Shown: piece after piece, positions 9,321-17,615 of the stretch
How positions within the stretch are numbered: position 1 is the first letter of the stretch
Layout of the letters: each line of letters starts with the position of its first letter
Assembly: GCF_020524165.1 (NCBI RefSeq)
Contig: NZ_JAIVKU010000004.1
Coordinates: 558,001-622,000 of the forward strand
Length of the DNA: 64,000 bases
Direction of reading: 5' to 3'
DNA from: Guptibacillus hwajinpoensis
GTDB lineage: Bacteria > Bacillota > Bacilli > Bacillales > Guptibacillaceae
Translations under genes and position numbers: made by a program
Notes under the pieces: model-generated
Told to the model about the DNA's origin: nothing
Database searches by the model: none
What the model saw: the letters and a program-made list of their open reading frames with translations, nothing else

Positions 9321-9335
9321 CTAACCGGTTAGTTA
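9321..9335 (+). promoter_or_regulatory. Candidate TetR operator before the 9354 operon
   Basis: Perfect 12-base palindrome CTAACCGGTTAG (9321-9332). It shares 13 identical bases (AACCGGTTAGTTA) with the site at 3000-3012. It sits immediately before the ribosome site of the 3-hydroxyacyl-CoA dehydrogenase gene, so binding would block transcription or elongation. Confidence 0.6.
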
Positions 9336-9353
9336 CTTTGAGGAGGAAATAGA

Positions 9354-10238
9354 ATGAAAGTAGAAGAAATTAAAACGATAACAGTACTCGGAGCTGGCTC
9401 TATGGGGCATCAAATTGGAATGCTTTGTGCGCTTGGTGGTTATGAAACAATGATTCAAGATATTAATGAATCTGCATTAAAAGATGCAGGTGAGAAGCTT
9501 GAAGCGATTATGTCAAAGTGGGTAAAAAAAGGAAAAATTACAGAAGATCAAAAAACAGAAGCATTTGAAAGACTACAATTTTCAACAAATCTTGAAGAAG
9601 CAGCTGTAAGAGCTGACTTTATTATTGAAGCGATCGTGGAGAAGCTAGATGTGAAACGAGAGGTATTTGAAAAGCTTGATCAATTGGCTGATCCAAATAC
9701 TATACTGGCAACAAATAGTTCTACGATTGTGAATTCACTAATCGCATCCGCAACTAACCGTAAAGAAAAAGTCGTTAACATGCATTTCTTCTTTCCGCCA
9801 CTTGTGATGGACTGTGTAGAAGTTGTCATGAGTGAAGCGACTTCAGAAGAAACGGCTCAGCTTACGATGGCGGTTTGCGAGCGTATTAATCGAACTGGCG
9901 TATTGTTAAAAAAAGAAATTTCAGGATTCGTTGCCAACAGGATTCTAGGTGCATTGCAAAGAGAAGCGATGTATTTGTATGAAGAAGGAATAGCAGACTT
10001 CCAAGATATCGACTTGATTTGTAGAAAAGCCCTTAATCACCCCATTGGTCCTTTTGAATTGATGGATTTATCAGGAATTGATGTTGGGTATTATGTGATG
10101 CAGCAACGTTATAACGAAACGGGAAATCCAGAAGACAAGCCCTCGAAAGCCATTGAGGATAAAGTAAAAGCTGGAACATTGGGAAGAAAAACAGGAAAAG
10201 GCTGGTATGACTATACAAAAGAAGGAGTGAAAAATTAA
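9354..10238 (+). CDS. 3-hydroxyacyl-CoA dehydrogenase
   Basis: NAD-dependent 3-hydroxyacyl-CoA dehydrogenase, 294 aa, the usual length of the HBD/PaaH type. It carries the Rossmann motif GAGSMG at residues 14-19 and the active-site stretch NMHFFFPP with its histidine. The C-terminal helical domain contains HPIGPFELMDLSGIDVG. It would oxidise L-3-hydroxyacyl-CoA to 3-ketoacyl-CoA. GAGGAGG precedes the start. It is the first gene of the block after the regulator, preceded by a cre-like site and the operator palindrome, and it overlaps the following hydratase start by one base. Confidence 0.93.
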   Translation: MKVEEIKTITVLGAGSMGHQIGMLCALGGYETMIQDINESALKDAGEKLEAIMSKWVKKGKITEDQKTEAFERLQFSTNLEEAAVRADFIIEAIVEKLDVKREVFEKLDQLADPNTILATNSSTIVNSLIASATNRKEKVVNMHFFFPPLVMDCVEVVMSEATSEETAQLTMAVCERINRTGVLLKKEISGFVANRILGALQREAMYLYEEGIADFQDIDLICRKALNHPIGPFELMDLSGIDVGYYVMQQRYNETGNPEDKPSKAIEDKVKAGTLGRKTGKGWYDYTKEGVKN

Positions 10239-11014
10239 TGAAAATGGTAACGTATGAAATTCATGAAAAGACGGCTATCGTAACCATAAATAACCCCCCT
10301 TTAAATGTGATGAGTAAGCAAGTATCAACAGAACTTTTTGAGGTGTTTACGGAGTTAGAGGCCAATCAAGATGCTGTTGCTGTGATCTTAACAGGTGCTG
10401 GAAACAAAGCATTCATGGCCGGGGCAGATATTAAAGAGTTTCCAGATTGGATTGGACAGACCGGCTTTAAGAATATTGTAATGGAAACTCATCAGGTATT
10501 AAATTATTTAGATGATTTTCCAAAACCGACAATTGCAGTGCTTAATGGATTAACTTTTGGTGGCGGTTGTGAACTTGCAATGACGTGTGATATGCGAATT
10601 GCTGAAGAACACGCTCAGCTTGGACTTCCTGAAATAAAGTTAGGCCTATTCCCGGGCGGTGGAGGAACGCAGCGTCTTCCTAGACTTATTGGGGAAGCGA
10701 AAGCAAAGGAAATGATGTTCACAGGTGAACCGATTTCAGCTGAAGAGGCGGATCAGTACGGTCTTGTCAATCACGTAGTACCATCCGGACAGGGCATGAC
10801 ATATGCTCAAGGATTGGCATCAAAAATAACTGGTCAATCGCTACAGGCTTTATCACGAATCAAAAAAGCAGTGAACAGTGGTGCACACCTTCCAATCGAA
10901 TCTGCAGTTGAACTTGAAGCAGAATTGTTTGAAGAAGTTTTTCAAACAGAAGATATTAAAGAAGGCGTACAAGCCTTTATTGAGAAAAGAAAGCCTGCCT
11001 TTACTCACAGGTAA
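10238..11014 (+). CDS. Enoyl-CoA hydratase
   Basis: Crotonase-family hydratase of 258 aa adding water to trans-2-enoyl-CoA. Both catalytic glutamates appear to be present: one in GGGCELAM and one in GLPEIKLG. The oxyanion loop AFMAGADIKEF and the GLFPGGGGTQRLPR stretch are also there. The ATG shares its first base with the upstream stop (TAATG), so translation is probably coupled, with AAGGAG inside the upstream gene. With the dehydrogenase it supplies the two middle steps of beta-oxidation. Confidence 0.93.
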   Translation: MKMVTYEIHEKTAIVTINNPPLNVMSKQVSTELFEVFTELEANQDAVAVILTGAGNKAFMAGADIKEFPDWIGQTGFKNIVMETHQVLNYLDDFPKPTIAVLNGLTFGGGCELAMTCDMRIAEEHAQLGLPEIKLGLFPGGGGTQRLPRLIGEAKAKEMMFTGEPISAEEADQYGLVNHVVPSGQGMTYAQGLASKITGQSLQALSRIKKAVNSGAHLPIESAVELEAELFEEVFQTEDIKEGVQAFIEKRKPAFTHR

Positions 11015-11031
11015 TAGAAAAGAGGAAGCTT

Positions 11032-11436
11032 ATGAGTGTGCATACAAGTGTAAGAGTACGATTTTGTGAGACGGATGCGCTCGGCCATGTTAACAATACA
11101 AGTTATTTTATATATTTGGAAGAAGCTCGTGTTCAGTTTTTCGATTATCTTGGTAAGCGGACAGGCACAGACGATTGGCCGTTCATTCTCGTTTCTACGA
11201 AATGTGACTTTTTGAAACAGGCCTATTTTAATCAGTCTCTACTGGTTGAAACAACCGTGAAGCGTATTGGGACGAAAAGTTTCACCCTTATGCATCATAT
11301 AAAAGATACGGAAAGTAATGCGGTCGTAGCTGAGGGAGAGGCAACAGTCGTTTACTTTGATTTCAAGAAACAGGTGAGTGAAGTGATCCCTGATGATTTA
11401 CGCTTAAAACTGGAGGAAACTTATCAGCCCCTCTAA
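11032..11436 (+). CDS. Hotdog-fold acyl-CoA thioesterase (4HBT type)
   Basis: Small thioesterase of 134 aa with the 4-hydroxybenzoyl-CoA thioesterase signature ETDALGHVNNTSYF, including the catalytic aspartate and the conserved GHVNN. It would hydrolyse acyl-CoA esters, either recovering CoA from dead-end intermediates or releasing a product. AGAGGAAGC precedes the start, 17 bases after the hydratase stop. The specific acyl group is unknown. Confidence 0.85.
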   Translation: MSVHTSVRVRFCETDALGHVNNTSYFIYLEEARVQFFDYLGKRTGTDDWPFILVSTKCDFLKQAYFNQSLLVETTVKRIGTKSFTLMHHIKDTESNAVVAEGEATVVYFDFKKQVSEVIPDDLRLKLEETYQPL

Positions 11437-11487
11437 CTTATTTTTAAGTATTGATGACTGAATATTATGTAATCAGGAGTGTGGCAT

Positions 11488-12549
11488 ATGACTTATTCAC
11501 ACGATACGATCCCTGTCCGAGACGGAGAGGAGCTAGATACACACAAGCTTGAGGAATTTATCAAGAAAAACATTGATGATTTGAGTGATGATCCATTACG
11601 CGTTGAACAATTCGGCACTGGGCACTCCAATTTAACTTATCAGCTGTCAATTGGCGATTGGGAAGCGGTGCTACGTAGGCCACCACTTGGACCAGTGGCA
11701 CCGAAAGCTCATGATATGCAACGAGAGTTTACAATATTAAAAGAATTAAACCCTATTTTTCCACTAGCACCAAAACCGTATCTTTACGATGAGACTTTGC
11801 TTGACGCTCCCTTCTTTCTTATGGAGAGAAGAAGAGGCATTGTTCTGGATACATCCTTTCCTGAAGGCGTTCAACCGACTGAGGATCTGTGTCGAAGCAT
11901 TTCCGAAACGATGGTAGATACGTTAGTTGACCTGCACAGCATTGATTACAAAAAGACGAACTTAGCGGATGTTACTCATCCAGATGGGTTTATGGAGAGG
12001 CAAGTACACGGCTGGATTAAGCGATACAATCGATCAAAAACAGACGACCTTCCAGGTATTGATGAACTTACAAACTGGATGGCGTCAAATATACCTCAAT
12101 CTCAAAGTCCTACCGTTATTCATTATGATTACAAATTAAACAATGCGATGTTCTCTCATGATTACAGTGAAATCGTTGGATTATTCGATTGGGAAATGAC
12201 GACGGTAGGAGATCCGCTTGCAGATTTAGGGGCAGCGATGGGCTACTGGCTACAACAAGATGACCCAGAGATTTTAAAAGCTGGCATGGGGAAAGCACCT
12301 GTAACTGTCATGCCAGGTTTTATGTCGAGGGATGAATTTATCCAGTCTTATGCAAAGAAATCGGGACGCGACGTGTCTCAAATGAATTTCTACTTAACTT
12401 TTGCCTATTTTAAACTCGCTGTCATTTGCCAGCAAATCTATTACCGATGGAAAATGGGCCAAACACAAGACGAGCGCTTTCGTCATCTTAATCAGTTTGT
12501 CGCTAGTTTAATTGCCCATGCGCGTGATAATGCCGGAGTAAAGCGTTAG
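11488..12549 (+). CDS. APH-fold kinase, ACAD10/11 kinase-domain and LvaA-like
   Basis: Aminoglycoside-phosphotransferase-fold protein, 353 aa. It has the ATP-binding start FGTGHSNLTYQL (residues 42-53), the Brenner-type catalytic motif HYDYKLNN (His212, Asp214, Asn219) and the metal-binding FDWEMTTVGDPLADLG (Asp234). This pattern matches the kinase domain of ACAD10/ACAD11 and LvaA, which phosphorylate the 4-hydroxyl of 4-hydroxyacyl-CoA, rather than a drug-resistance enzyme. The ACAD11-type dehydrogenase at 3041 is its probable partner. I chose ATG 11488 since CAGGAG lies 9 bases upstream; GTG 11479 overlaps that site. Substrate assignment is inference from family and neighbours. Confidence 0.85.
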   Translation: MTYSHDTIPVRDGEELDTHKLEEFIKKNIDDLSDDPLRVEQFGTGHSNLTYQLSIGDWEAVLRRPPLGPVAPKAHDMQREFTILKELNPIFPLAPKPYLYDETLLDAPFFLMERRRGIVLDTSFPEGVQPTEDLCRSISETMVDTLVDLHSIDYKKTNLADVTHPDGFMERQVHGWIKRYNRSKTDDLPGIDELTNWMASNIPQSQSPTVIHYDYKLNNAMFSHDYSEIVGLFDWEMTTVGDPLADLGAAMGYWLQQDDPEILKAGMGKAPVTVMPGFMSRDEFIQSYAKKSGRDVSQMNFYLTFAYFKLAVICQQIYYRWKMGQTQDERFRHLNQFVASLIAHARDNAGVKR

Positions 12550-12557
12550 GAGTTCAT

Positions 12558-13313
12558 ATGGGAAAAATACATGTGGTTTTGAAAAAAGAAGATATTGATC
12601 AGGCAAAAATAAGTGAAGAAAAAATTGCAGTAGTCCTTGATGTTCTTCTAGCAACTTCAACGATTACGGCCGCTCTAGAATTTGGAGCAGAGCAGGTTAT
12701 TCCTGTGCTCGATCAACATGAGGCAATGCAAATAGCTGCGAATTTACCTGAACAAAGTTATTTGCTCTCAGGTGAATACGAAGGTCGAACAATCGAAGGG
12801 TTTCTGGATCCCAATCCATTGCAAATGAAGAATGCTGTTAAAGGAAAAACCCTTATTCTTTCAACAACGAATGGAACCGTAGCGATTAAGCGAGCGAGTG
12901 AAGCAAAACGAGTCTATGTCGCTTCATTACTGAATGGTCAAGCAGTTGCAAAAAAGCTCAACAACCATCATCTTAACGAAACGGTCGTAATTATTTGTTC
13001 AGGCTCCTCTGGTGAGTTTGCGTTGGAGGATTTCTATGGGGCTGGCTACCTTATCGATCAAATTCTTTCTTCTGAATCTAACTGGGAGTTAACAGATTCA
13101 TCACGTGCAGCCCTTTCTTTTTACTCAGGTAGTGTCAATAGTGGAGAGGAAGTTTTGCTATCATCCCGGGTTGGTCAAATGATTAAACAGTATGGGTTTG
13201 AAGAAGAAGTGAATTTTGTGGCTTCAAAAGGTATTTTTTCTATCGTGCCTTTCGTGAAAGGTCAAAAAACAGTCGTTCGAGAGGAGGTTCATCATGACAC
13301 AAACCAGATCTAG
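12558..13313 (+). CDS. ComB-like 2-phosphosulfolactate phosphatase family protein
   Basis: Protein of 251 aa resembling ComB, a Mg-dependent phosphatase first described for 2-phosphosulfolactate in coenzyme M synthesis. Family features seen are VLDVLLATSTI, SGEYEG, STTNGT and CSGSSGEFALEDFYGAG. The usual arginine of DVLRAT is a leucine here, which may change substrate. It starts 9 bases after the kinase stop and its 3' end overlaps the next acyl-CoA dehydrogenase by 20 bases, so it is part of the pathway. Coenzyme M synthesis is unlikely in this setting; removal of a phosphate from a phospho-acyl intermediate is a better guess. Confidence 0.75.
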   Translation: MGKIHVVLKKEDIDQAKISEEKIAVVLDVLLATSTITAALEFGAEQVIPVLDQHEAMQIAANLPEQSYLLSGEYEGRTIEGFLDPNPLQMKNAVKGKTLILSTTNGTVAIKRASEAKRVYVASLLNGQAVAKKLNNHHLNETVVIICSGSSGEFALEDFYGAGYLIDQILSSESNWELTDSSRAALSFYSGSVNSGEEVLLSSRVGQMIKQYGFEEEVNFVASKGIFSIVPFVKGQKTVVREEVHHDTNQI

Positions 13314-15042
13314 TCAATCAGGAGCTGAGTTCTTGTACAGTCATTCTGGTGCTGAAGATATTTTTACACCAGAAGATTTTACGGATGAGCACAAAATGAT
13401 CGCAAAAACAGCTCAGCAGTTTATTACGAAGGAAGTTGAAGCTCATAGAGAAACAATTGAAAATCAAGATTTTGATCAGGTTGTCACGTTATTAAAAAAA
13501 GCAGGAGATCTTGGTCTTCTTGGACATAGTATTCCAGAAAAGTACGGTGGTCTTGGGCTAGATAAGATATCAAAAGGGCTAGTAGGAGAAGTTGTTGGAA
13601 GGACGAGTGGATACGGGGTTGCCCAATCCAATCATACGTGTATCGCAACTCTACCAATCACACACTTTGGAACACATGAACAAAAGGAAAAATACCTACC
13701 TAAACTTGCTTCGGGTGAATATTTGGGTGCTTATTGTTTAACGGAGCCCAATGCAGGATCTGATGCGCTAGCATCTCAAACAACGGCTGTATTAAATAGC
13801 GAAGGCACTCATTATATTTTAAACGGAACGAAGTTGTATATTACGAATGCGGTATTTTCTGATACGTTCATCGTTTATGCCAAAATTGATGGAAAGCATT
13901 TTTCTGCGTTTATTGTAGAAAAGGACTTTCCAGGTCTATCTCTAGGACCTGAAGAAAAAAAGATGGGAATCAAAGGATCTTCCACACGTTCGGTCATTTT
14001 AGAAGATTGTCAGGTTCCAATTGATCATCTTTTAGGTGAGGTAGGAAAAGGACACGTTATTGCACTTAATGTTCTGAATCTGGGACGATTCAACCTGGGC
14101 TCAGCTTGTACTGGAGGAGCAAAGCACGCGCTAAACTTAGCGTTACAACACACAAATGAACGCAAACAATTCGGCCAAACCATTGCAAGTTTTACGGCTA
14201 CTCAAGAAAAGGTTGCTGTCATGATGGCTCGAATCTACGCTTCAGAATCGCTCCAATATCGCACAGCATCTCTTCTTGAAGAGGCAATGAAAGATCTGTA
14301 CGACGAAGAAGACCATCGAATTGTGGGGAAACAAATGATGGAATATGCAGTTGAATGTGCGATTTGTAAAGTGTTTGGTTCTGAAACATTGGATCAAGTT
14401 GTTGATGAGTCACTTCAGTTGCATGGTGGCGCAGGTTTTATTCAAGAATATCCGATTGAGCAAATGTACCGTGATTCAAGAATTAATCGCATATTTGAAG
14501 GAACGAATGAGGTGAATCGCTTATTAATCCCAGGTAATTTACTAAAAAAAGCGATAAAAGGTGATGTTCCTCTAGAAGAACTAGTTGAAAAAGCGAAAAG
14601 AGAGTTATCTTCGAAGGAAAACCATTCTTTATCTGAAAATGATGCAATTCGAAGCATGCGAAATGTGTTTTTAGTTTGTACAGGCCTGGCGTTTGAGAAA
14701 CACGGTAAGGAATTAATGAATCATCAAGAAACTGTCATGAAACTTGCAAATATAGCCATTGTGTTATATGCAGCTGAATCTTCCGTTTTGCGTGCCATAA
14801 AGGGTGGGCGACAGGAAGGTGATGTCAAAACGCTATTAGCACGAACCTTTCTCGAGGAATCGCTTTTACAAGTGGAAGCAGCAGCTCGAAAATTGATCAT
14901 GAGTGTCCTTCCTGCTCATGAAAAAAGGGAAGTGATGGATCTGATCATTCGTGAACTTTCAAGTTATGATTTTGGAAATTCACTTGAACGAAATCGTCAA
15001 ATTGCAAAACACAGCTACAATAAATTGAAGTATGAAGTTTAG
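13294..15042 (+). CDS. Acyl-CoA dehydrogenase, FadE/YusJ-like long form
   Basis: Acyl-CoA dehydrogenase of 582 aa with the C-terminal extension typical of Bacillus FadE (YusJ) and mitochondrial VLCAD-like enzymes. The N-terminal FTPEDFTDEHKMIAKT, the FAD-contact motif YCLTEPNAGSDA, LYITNA, GIKGSSTRS and the RIFEGTNE catalytic loop with its glutamate are present. It would introduce the 2,3-double bond into acyl-CoA. ATG 13294 lies within the end of the ComB-like gene with GAGAGGAGG just upstream. It differs clearly from the ACAD11-type protein at 3041, so the two probably act at different steps. Confidence 0.92.
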   Translation: MTQTRSSQSGAEFLYSHSGAEDIFTPEDFTDEHKMIAKTAQQFITKEVEAHRETIENQDFDQVVTLLKKAGDLGLLGHSIPEKYGGLGLDKISKGLVGEVVGRTSGYGVAQSNHTCIATLPITHFGTHEQKEKYLPKLASGEYLGAYCLTEPNAGSDALASQTTAVLNSEGTHYILNGTKLYITNAVFSDTFIVYAKIDGKHFSAFIVEKDFPGLSLGPEEKKMGIKGSSTRSVILEDCQVPIDHLLGEVGKGHVIALNVLNLGRFNLGSACTGGAKHALNLALQHTNERKQFGQTIASFTATQEKVAVMMARIYASESLQYRTASLLEEAMKDLYDEEDHRIVGKQMMEYAVECAICKVFGSETLDQVVDESLQLHGGAGFIQEYPIEQMYRDSRINRIFEGTNEVNRLLIPGNLLKKAIKGDVPLEELVEKAKRELSSKENHSLSENDAIRSMRNVFLVCTGLAFEKHGKELMNHQETVMKLANIAIVLYAAESSVLRAIKGGRQEGDVKTLLARTFLEESLLQVEAAARKLIMSVLPAHEKREVMDLIIRELSSYDFGNSLERNRQIAKHSYNKLKYEV

Positions 15043-15057
15043 GAAGTGGTGAAAAAG

Positions 15058-15825
15058 ATGGGGAGATTTTCAGGAAAAACAGCAGTCATAACTGGTGGAG
15101 GAAGTGGTATCGGTGCTATGACAGCTAAACGAATAGCATCGGAAGGAGGAACAGTGATTCTTGTTGGTCGGACTGAAGCAAAGTTATTGCAAACGAAAGA
15201 TGACCTTAAGGAATTAGAAGGGAATGTTCTCACTTTTGTTGCAGACGTAACGAGACAAGATCAGGTCGATCAATTGTCCTCTTTTATTAAAGAAAACACA
15301 GGAACAGTTCATGTCTTAATTAATAATGCTGGAGGATCTCATGGTTCACCGATTCTTGAAATGTCAGAAGAAAACTGGGATCATGCGCAAAATGCAAACT
15401 TAAAAAGTGTTTTTCTCGTTTCAAAAACACTCGGGAAACTGATGTTAGAAAGTGCCAAAGAAGATGAGCAAATGGACTTCTCGATTGTAAATGTTGCTTC
15501 TCTCTCTGGTCATAAAGCAGGGGCGCAAATTCCGCACTATAGTGCAGCCAAAGCAGCAGTTATTAATTTCACAAGAGCACTTGCAGTTGAATTATCACCA
15601 TATGTTCGAGTGAATTCAGTCTCACCAGGATTTGTTGAGACGCCATTAACAGAAGAAGGTTTAAAGAATGAAAGATTTGAAGCTTCTATTAAACGGAATA
15701 CGGCATTAAAACGAGTGGGACAGGCTGAGGAAATCGCAAATGTGATTTCGTTTGCGGCATCATCTGAGGCGAGTTATATGACTGGTTCAGATTTATTAGT
15801 CGATGGCGGCTGGCTTATCGTATAA
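15058..15825 (+). CDS. Short-chain dehydrogenase/reductase
   Basis: Third SDR of the cluster, 255 aa. The cofactor loop TGGGSGIGA, NNAGGS, the serine in VASLSG and YSAAKAA catalytic pair are present, with a C-terminal TGSDLLVDGG typical of FabG-like and 2,4-dienoyl-CoA reductase-like proteins. ATG 15058 is chosen; GTG codons at 15046 and 15049 lie in the AGGAAGTGGTG ribosome-site region. It lies 15 bases after the FadE-like gene. Candidate roles are a dienoyl-CoA reductase or a 4-keto/4-hydroxy-acyl dehydrogenase; sequence alone does not decide. Confidence 0.88.
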   Translation: MGRFSGKTAVITGGGSGIGAMTAKRIASEGGTVILVGRTEAKLLQTKDDLKELEGNVLTFVADVTRQDQVDQLSSFIKENTGTVHVLINNAGGSHGSPILEMSEENWDHAQNANLKSVFLVSKTLGKLMLESAKEDEQMDFSIVNVASLSGHKAGAQIPHYSAAKAAVINFTRALAVELSPYVRVNSVSPGFVETPLTEEGLKNERFEASIKRNTALKRVGQAEEIANVISFAASSEASYMTGSDLLVDGGWLIV

Positions 15826-15845
15826 AAAAAGGAGAGTGTTCAAAA

Positions 15846-16637
15846 ATGGAAACAACAGTTAAAACGGAACATTTAAAAGTCAATGTACATGGTGCAGTGC
15901 TTCATCTGACACTTAATCGCCCTGAGGCGCTAAACGCTTTTAGCCCAGAAATGATTTTAGGACTAACAAAAGCTATTCAAGACGCAAAGGAAAATGATGA
16001 GATCCGGGTAGTCATGCTAACAGGAGCCGGTCGTTCTTTTAGCGCAGGTGGGGATGTTAAAACAATGGGGGATACGACTTCAACTGAAGTATATGAACAC
16101 ATTGGTAAATTAAATGAGCTGGTCCTTGCTATGAGAGATTTAGAGAAACCTATTATTTCTGTTATTCATGGTTTTGCAGCTGGAGCAGGCTTTAACTTGG
16201 CGCTCGCTAGTGACATTATTCTAGCAGCAGAAGATAGTAACTTTGTATTAAGCTTTTCTCAAGTTGGATTGATTTCAGATGGAGGAGGTCTTTCGTTCCT
16301 TCCTCGCTTAATCGGTCCTTATAAGGCGAAGGAGTTATTTTTCTCAGCACAACCAATTACAGCAAAAGAAGCGAAAGAATTAAATTTTGTAAACCAAACG
16401 TATCCGTTATCTAACCTTGAGGAAGAAGCCATGGCATATGCTGATAAGCTTTCAAAAGGTCCAGGTAAAGCATATGGTTTCATTAAAAAGATTGCTGATG
16501 CTTCGCTAACATCTTCTTTATCTGAAGTACTTGAACAAGAGCGCATTACACAAGCACTAATGGTAACGACAGAAGATCATAAAGAAGGAGCAACTGCATT
16601 TAAGGAAAAACGCGCACCACAATTTAAAGGTAAATAA
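15846..16637 (+). CDS. Enoyl-CoA hydratase/isomerase (PaaG-like)
   Basis: Crotonase-superfamily protein, 263 aa. The oxyanion-hole segments SFSAGGDVKTMG and HGFAAGAGFNLAL are clear. The position of the first catalytic glutamate of classical hydratases (GGGCEL) reads GAGFNL, and the second region is VGLISDGGG, with aspartate as in PaaG and other isomerases. It is therefore more likely a double-bond isomerase than a plain hydratase. AAGGAGAG precedes the ATG. It is followed by a strong hairpin and then the ABC importer genes. Confidence 0.85.
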   Translation: METTVKTEHLKVNVHGAVLHLTLNRPEALNAFSPEMILGLTKAIQDAKENDEIRVVMLTGAGRSFSAGGDVKTMGDTTSTEVYEHIGKLNELVLAMRDLEKPIISVIHGFAAGAGFNLALASDIILAAEDSNFVLSFSQVGLISDGGGLSFLPRLIGPYKAKELFFSAQPITAKEAKELNFVNQTYPLSNLEEEAMAYADKLSKGPGKAYGFIKKIADASLTSSLSEVLEQERITQALMVTTEDHKEGATAFKEKRAPQFKGK

Positions 16638-16642
16638 AATTC

Positions 16643-16676
16643 TGAATCTGGATTGAAGTTGTTCAATCCAGATTCA
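16643..16676 (+). repeat. Perfect 15-base-pair hairpin between the pathway genes and importer genes
   Basis: Arms 16643-16657 and 16662-16676 (core GAATCTGGATTGAA) are exact reverse complements around a GTTG loop. No T run follows, so it is not a standard intrinsic terminator. It could be an RNA processing or stabilising element that sets different levels for upstream and downstream genes. Confidence 0.6.
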
Positions 16677-16751
16677 TTCCCACATCTTGAATCCCCTTCA
16701 TAAGTCCGCCGTCCCCTTAGCCTGGATCTTATTAAATAGAGGAGGAATACG

Positions 16752-17615
16752 ATGGAGCTCCTTTTCCAGCAGATTTTTAACGGACTTACAATTGGAAGCG
16801 TTTACACGCTTGTTGCCCTTGGTTTAACACTCGTTTTTGGTATCTTACATGTACCTAATTTCGCACACGGTGCTTTTTATATGGTTGGTGCCTATATTAC
16901 TTTAATGATGATGGTCGGGTTTGGTTTTCACTATTGGATTGCGATTCTTGCATCCGTAGCTGTGGTTGCCTTACTTGGGGTTGTTACTCAGCAGCTTATA
17001 TTCAAAAAACTAGAAGGTGCAGATGGGATGAGAATGATGGTTGCAGCCATTGGGATCCTTCTCTTTCTAGAAGCATTTGGTCAGTTTATGTGGGGTACCG
17101 AATACTACAGAATGGACACTCCCTATGGATCGGTTGTTAATTTATTCGGTTTAACCGTAACGTTACAACGTCTCTTAATTATTGTAGCTGCAGTGATTCT
17201 AATGCTAGCGCTTCATTTTTTCTTAACGAAAACAATGATAGGAGCAGCGATTGTTGCAATGGCTCAAAATCGAGAAGGTGCTTTCCTTGTAGGTATTAAT
17301 GCAAACCAGGTTGCTTGGCTCACATTTGCGATCGCGGGTGGTTTAGCAGCCGCAGCTGCGTCGTTAGCTTCTCCAATAAATCTTGTCTTTCCTACTATGG
17401 GGAATCTGGTCATCATGAAAGCATTTGTTATTATCATCATTGGTGGGATGGGAAGTATCCCAGGAGCAATTCTCGGTGGGTATTTGCTTGGGCTAACTGA
17501 GAGTATTGGAGCAACGTACATATCTTCTGATTATAAAGACGTTATTGCGTTTCTATTACTCGTCGTTATCCTTACAGCGAAGCCCACCGGGTTATTTACA
17601 AAGGGGGTTCAGTAA
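16752..17615 (+). CDS. Branched-chain amino acid-type ABC transporter permease (LivH-like)
   Basis: Inner-membrane permease of 287 aa with about eight hydrophobic segments and the LivH opening QIFNGLTIGSVYTLVALGLT, plus GMGSIPGAILGG near the C-terminus (the coupling region facing the ATPases). It would form a heterodimer with the next gene product. GAGGAGG lies 7 bases before the ATG. LIV-type importers often serve amides, aromatic acids or other carboxylates rather than amino acids when placed in catabolic clusters, so the likely cargo is the substrate of this pathway. Confidence 0.92.
   Translation: MELLFQQIFNGLTIGSVYTLVALGLTLVFGILHVPNFAHGAFYMVGAYITLMMMVGFGFHYWIAILASVAVVALLGVVTQQLIFKKLEGADGMRMMVAAIGILLFLEAFGQFMWGTEYYRMDTPYGSVVNLFGLTVTLQRLLIIVAAVILMLALHFFLTKTMIGAAIVAMAQNREGAFLVGINANQVAWLTFAIAGGLAAAAASLASPINLVFPTMGNLVIMKAFVIIIIGGMGSIPGAILGGYLLGLTESIGATYISSDYKDVIAFLLLVVILTAKPTGLFTKGVQ

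Noticed and set aside
11488-12549. Aminoglycoside resistance gene
   Set aside because: The fold is that of aminoglycoside phosphotransferases, but motifs and location fit the ACAD-associated kinase group.
12558-13313. Coenzyme M biosynthesis
   Set aside because: Only a ComB-like protein is present; no ComA, ComC or ComDE genes, and the neighbours are acyl-CoA enzymes.
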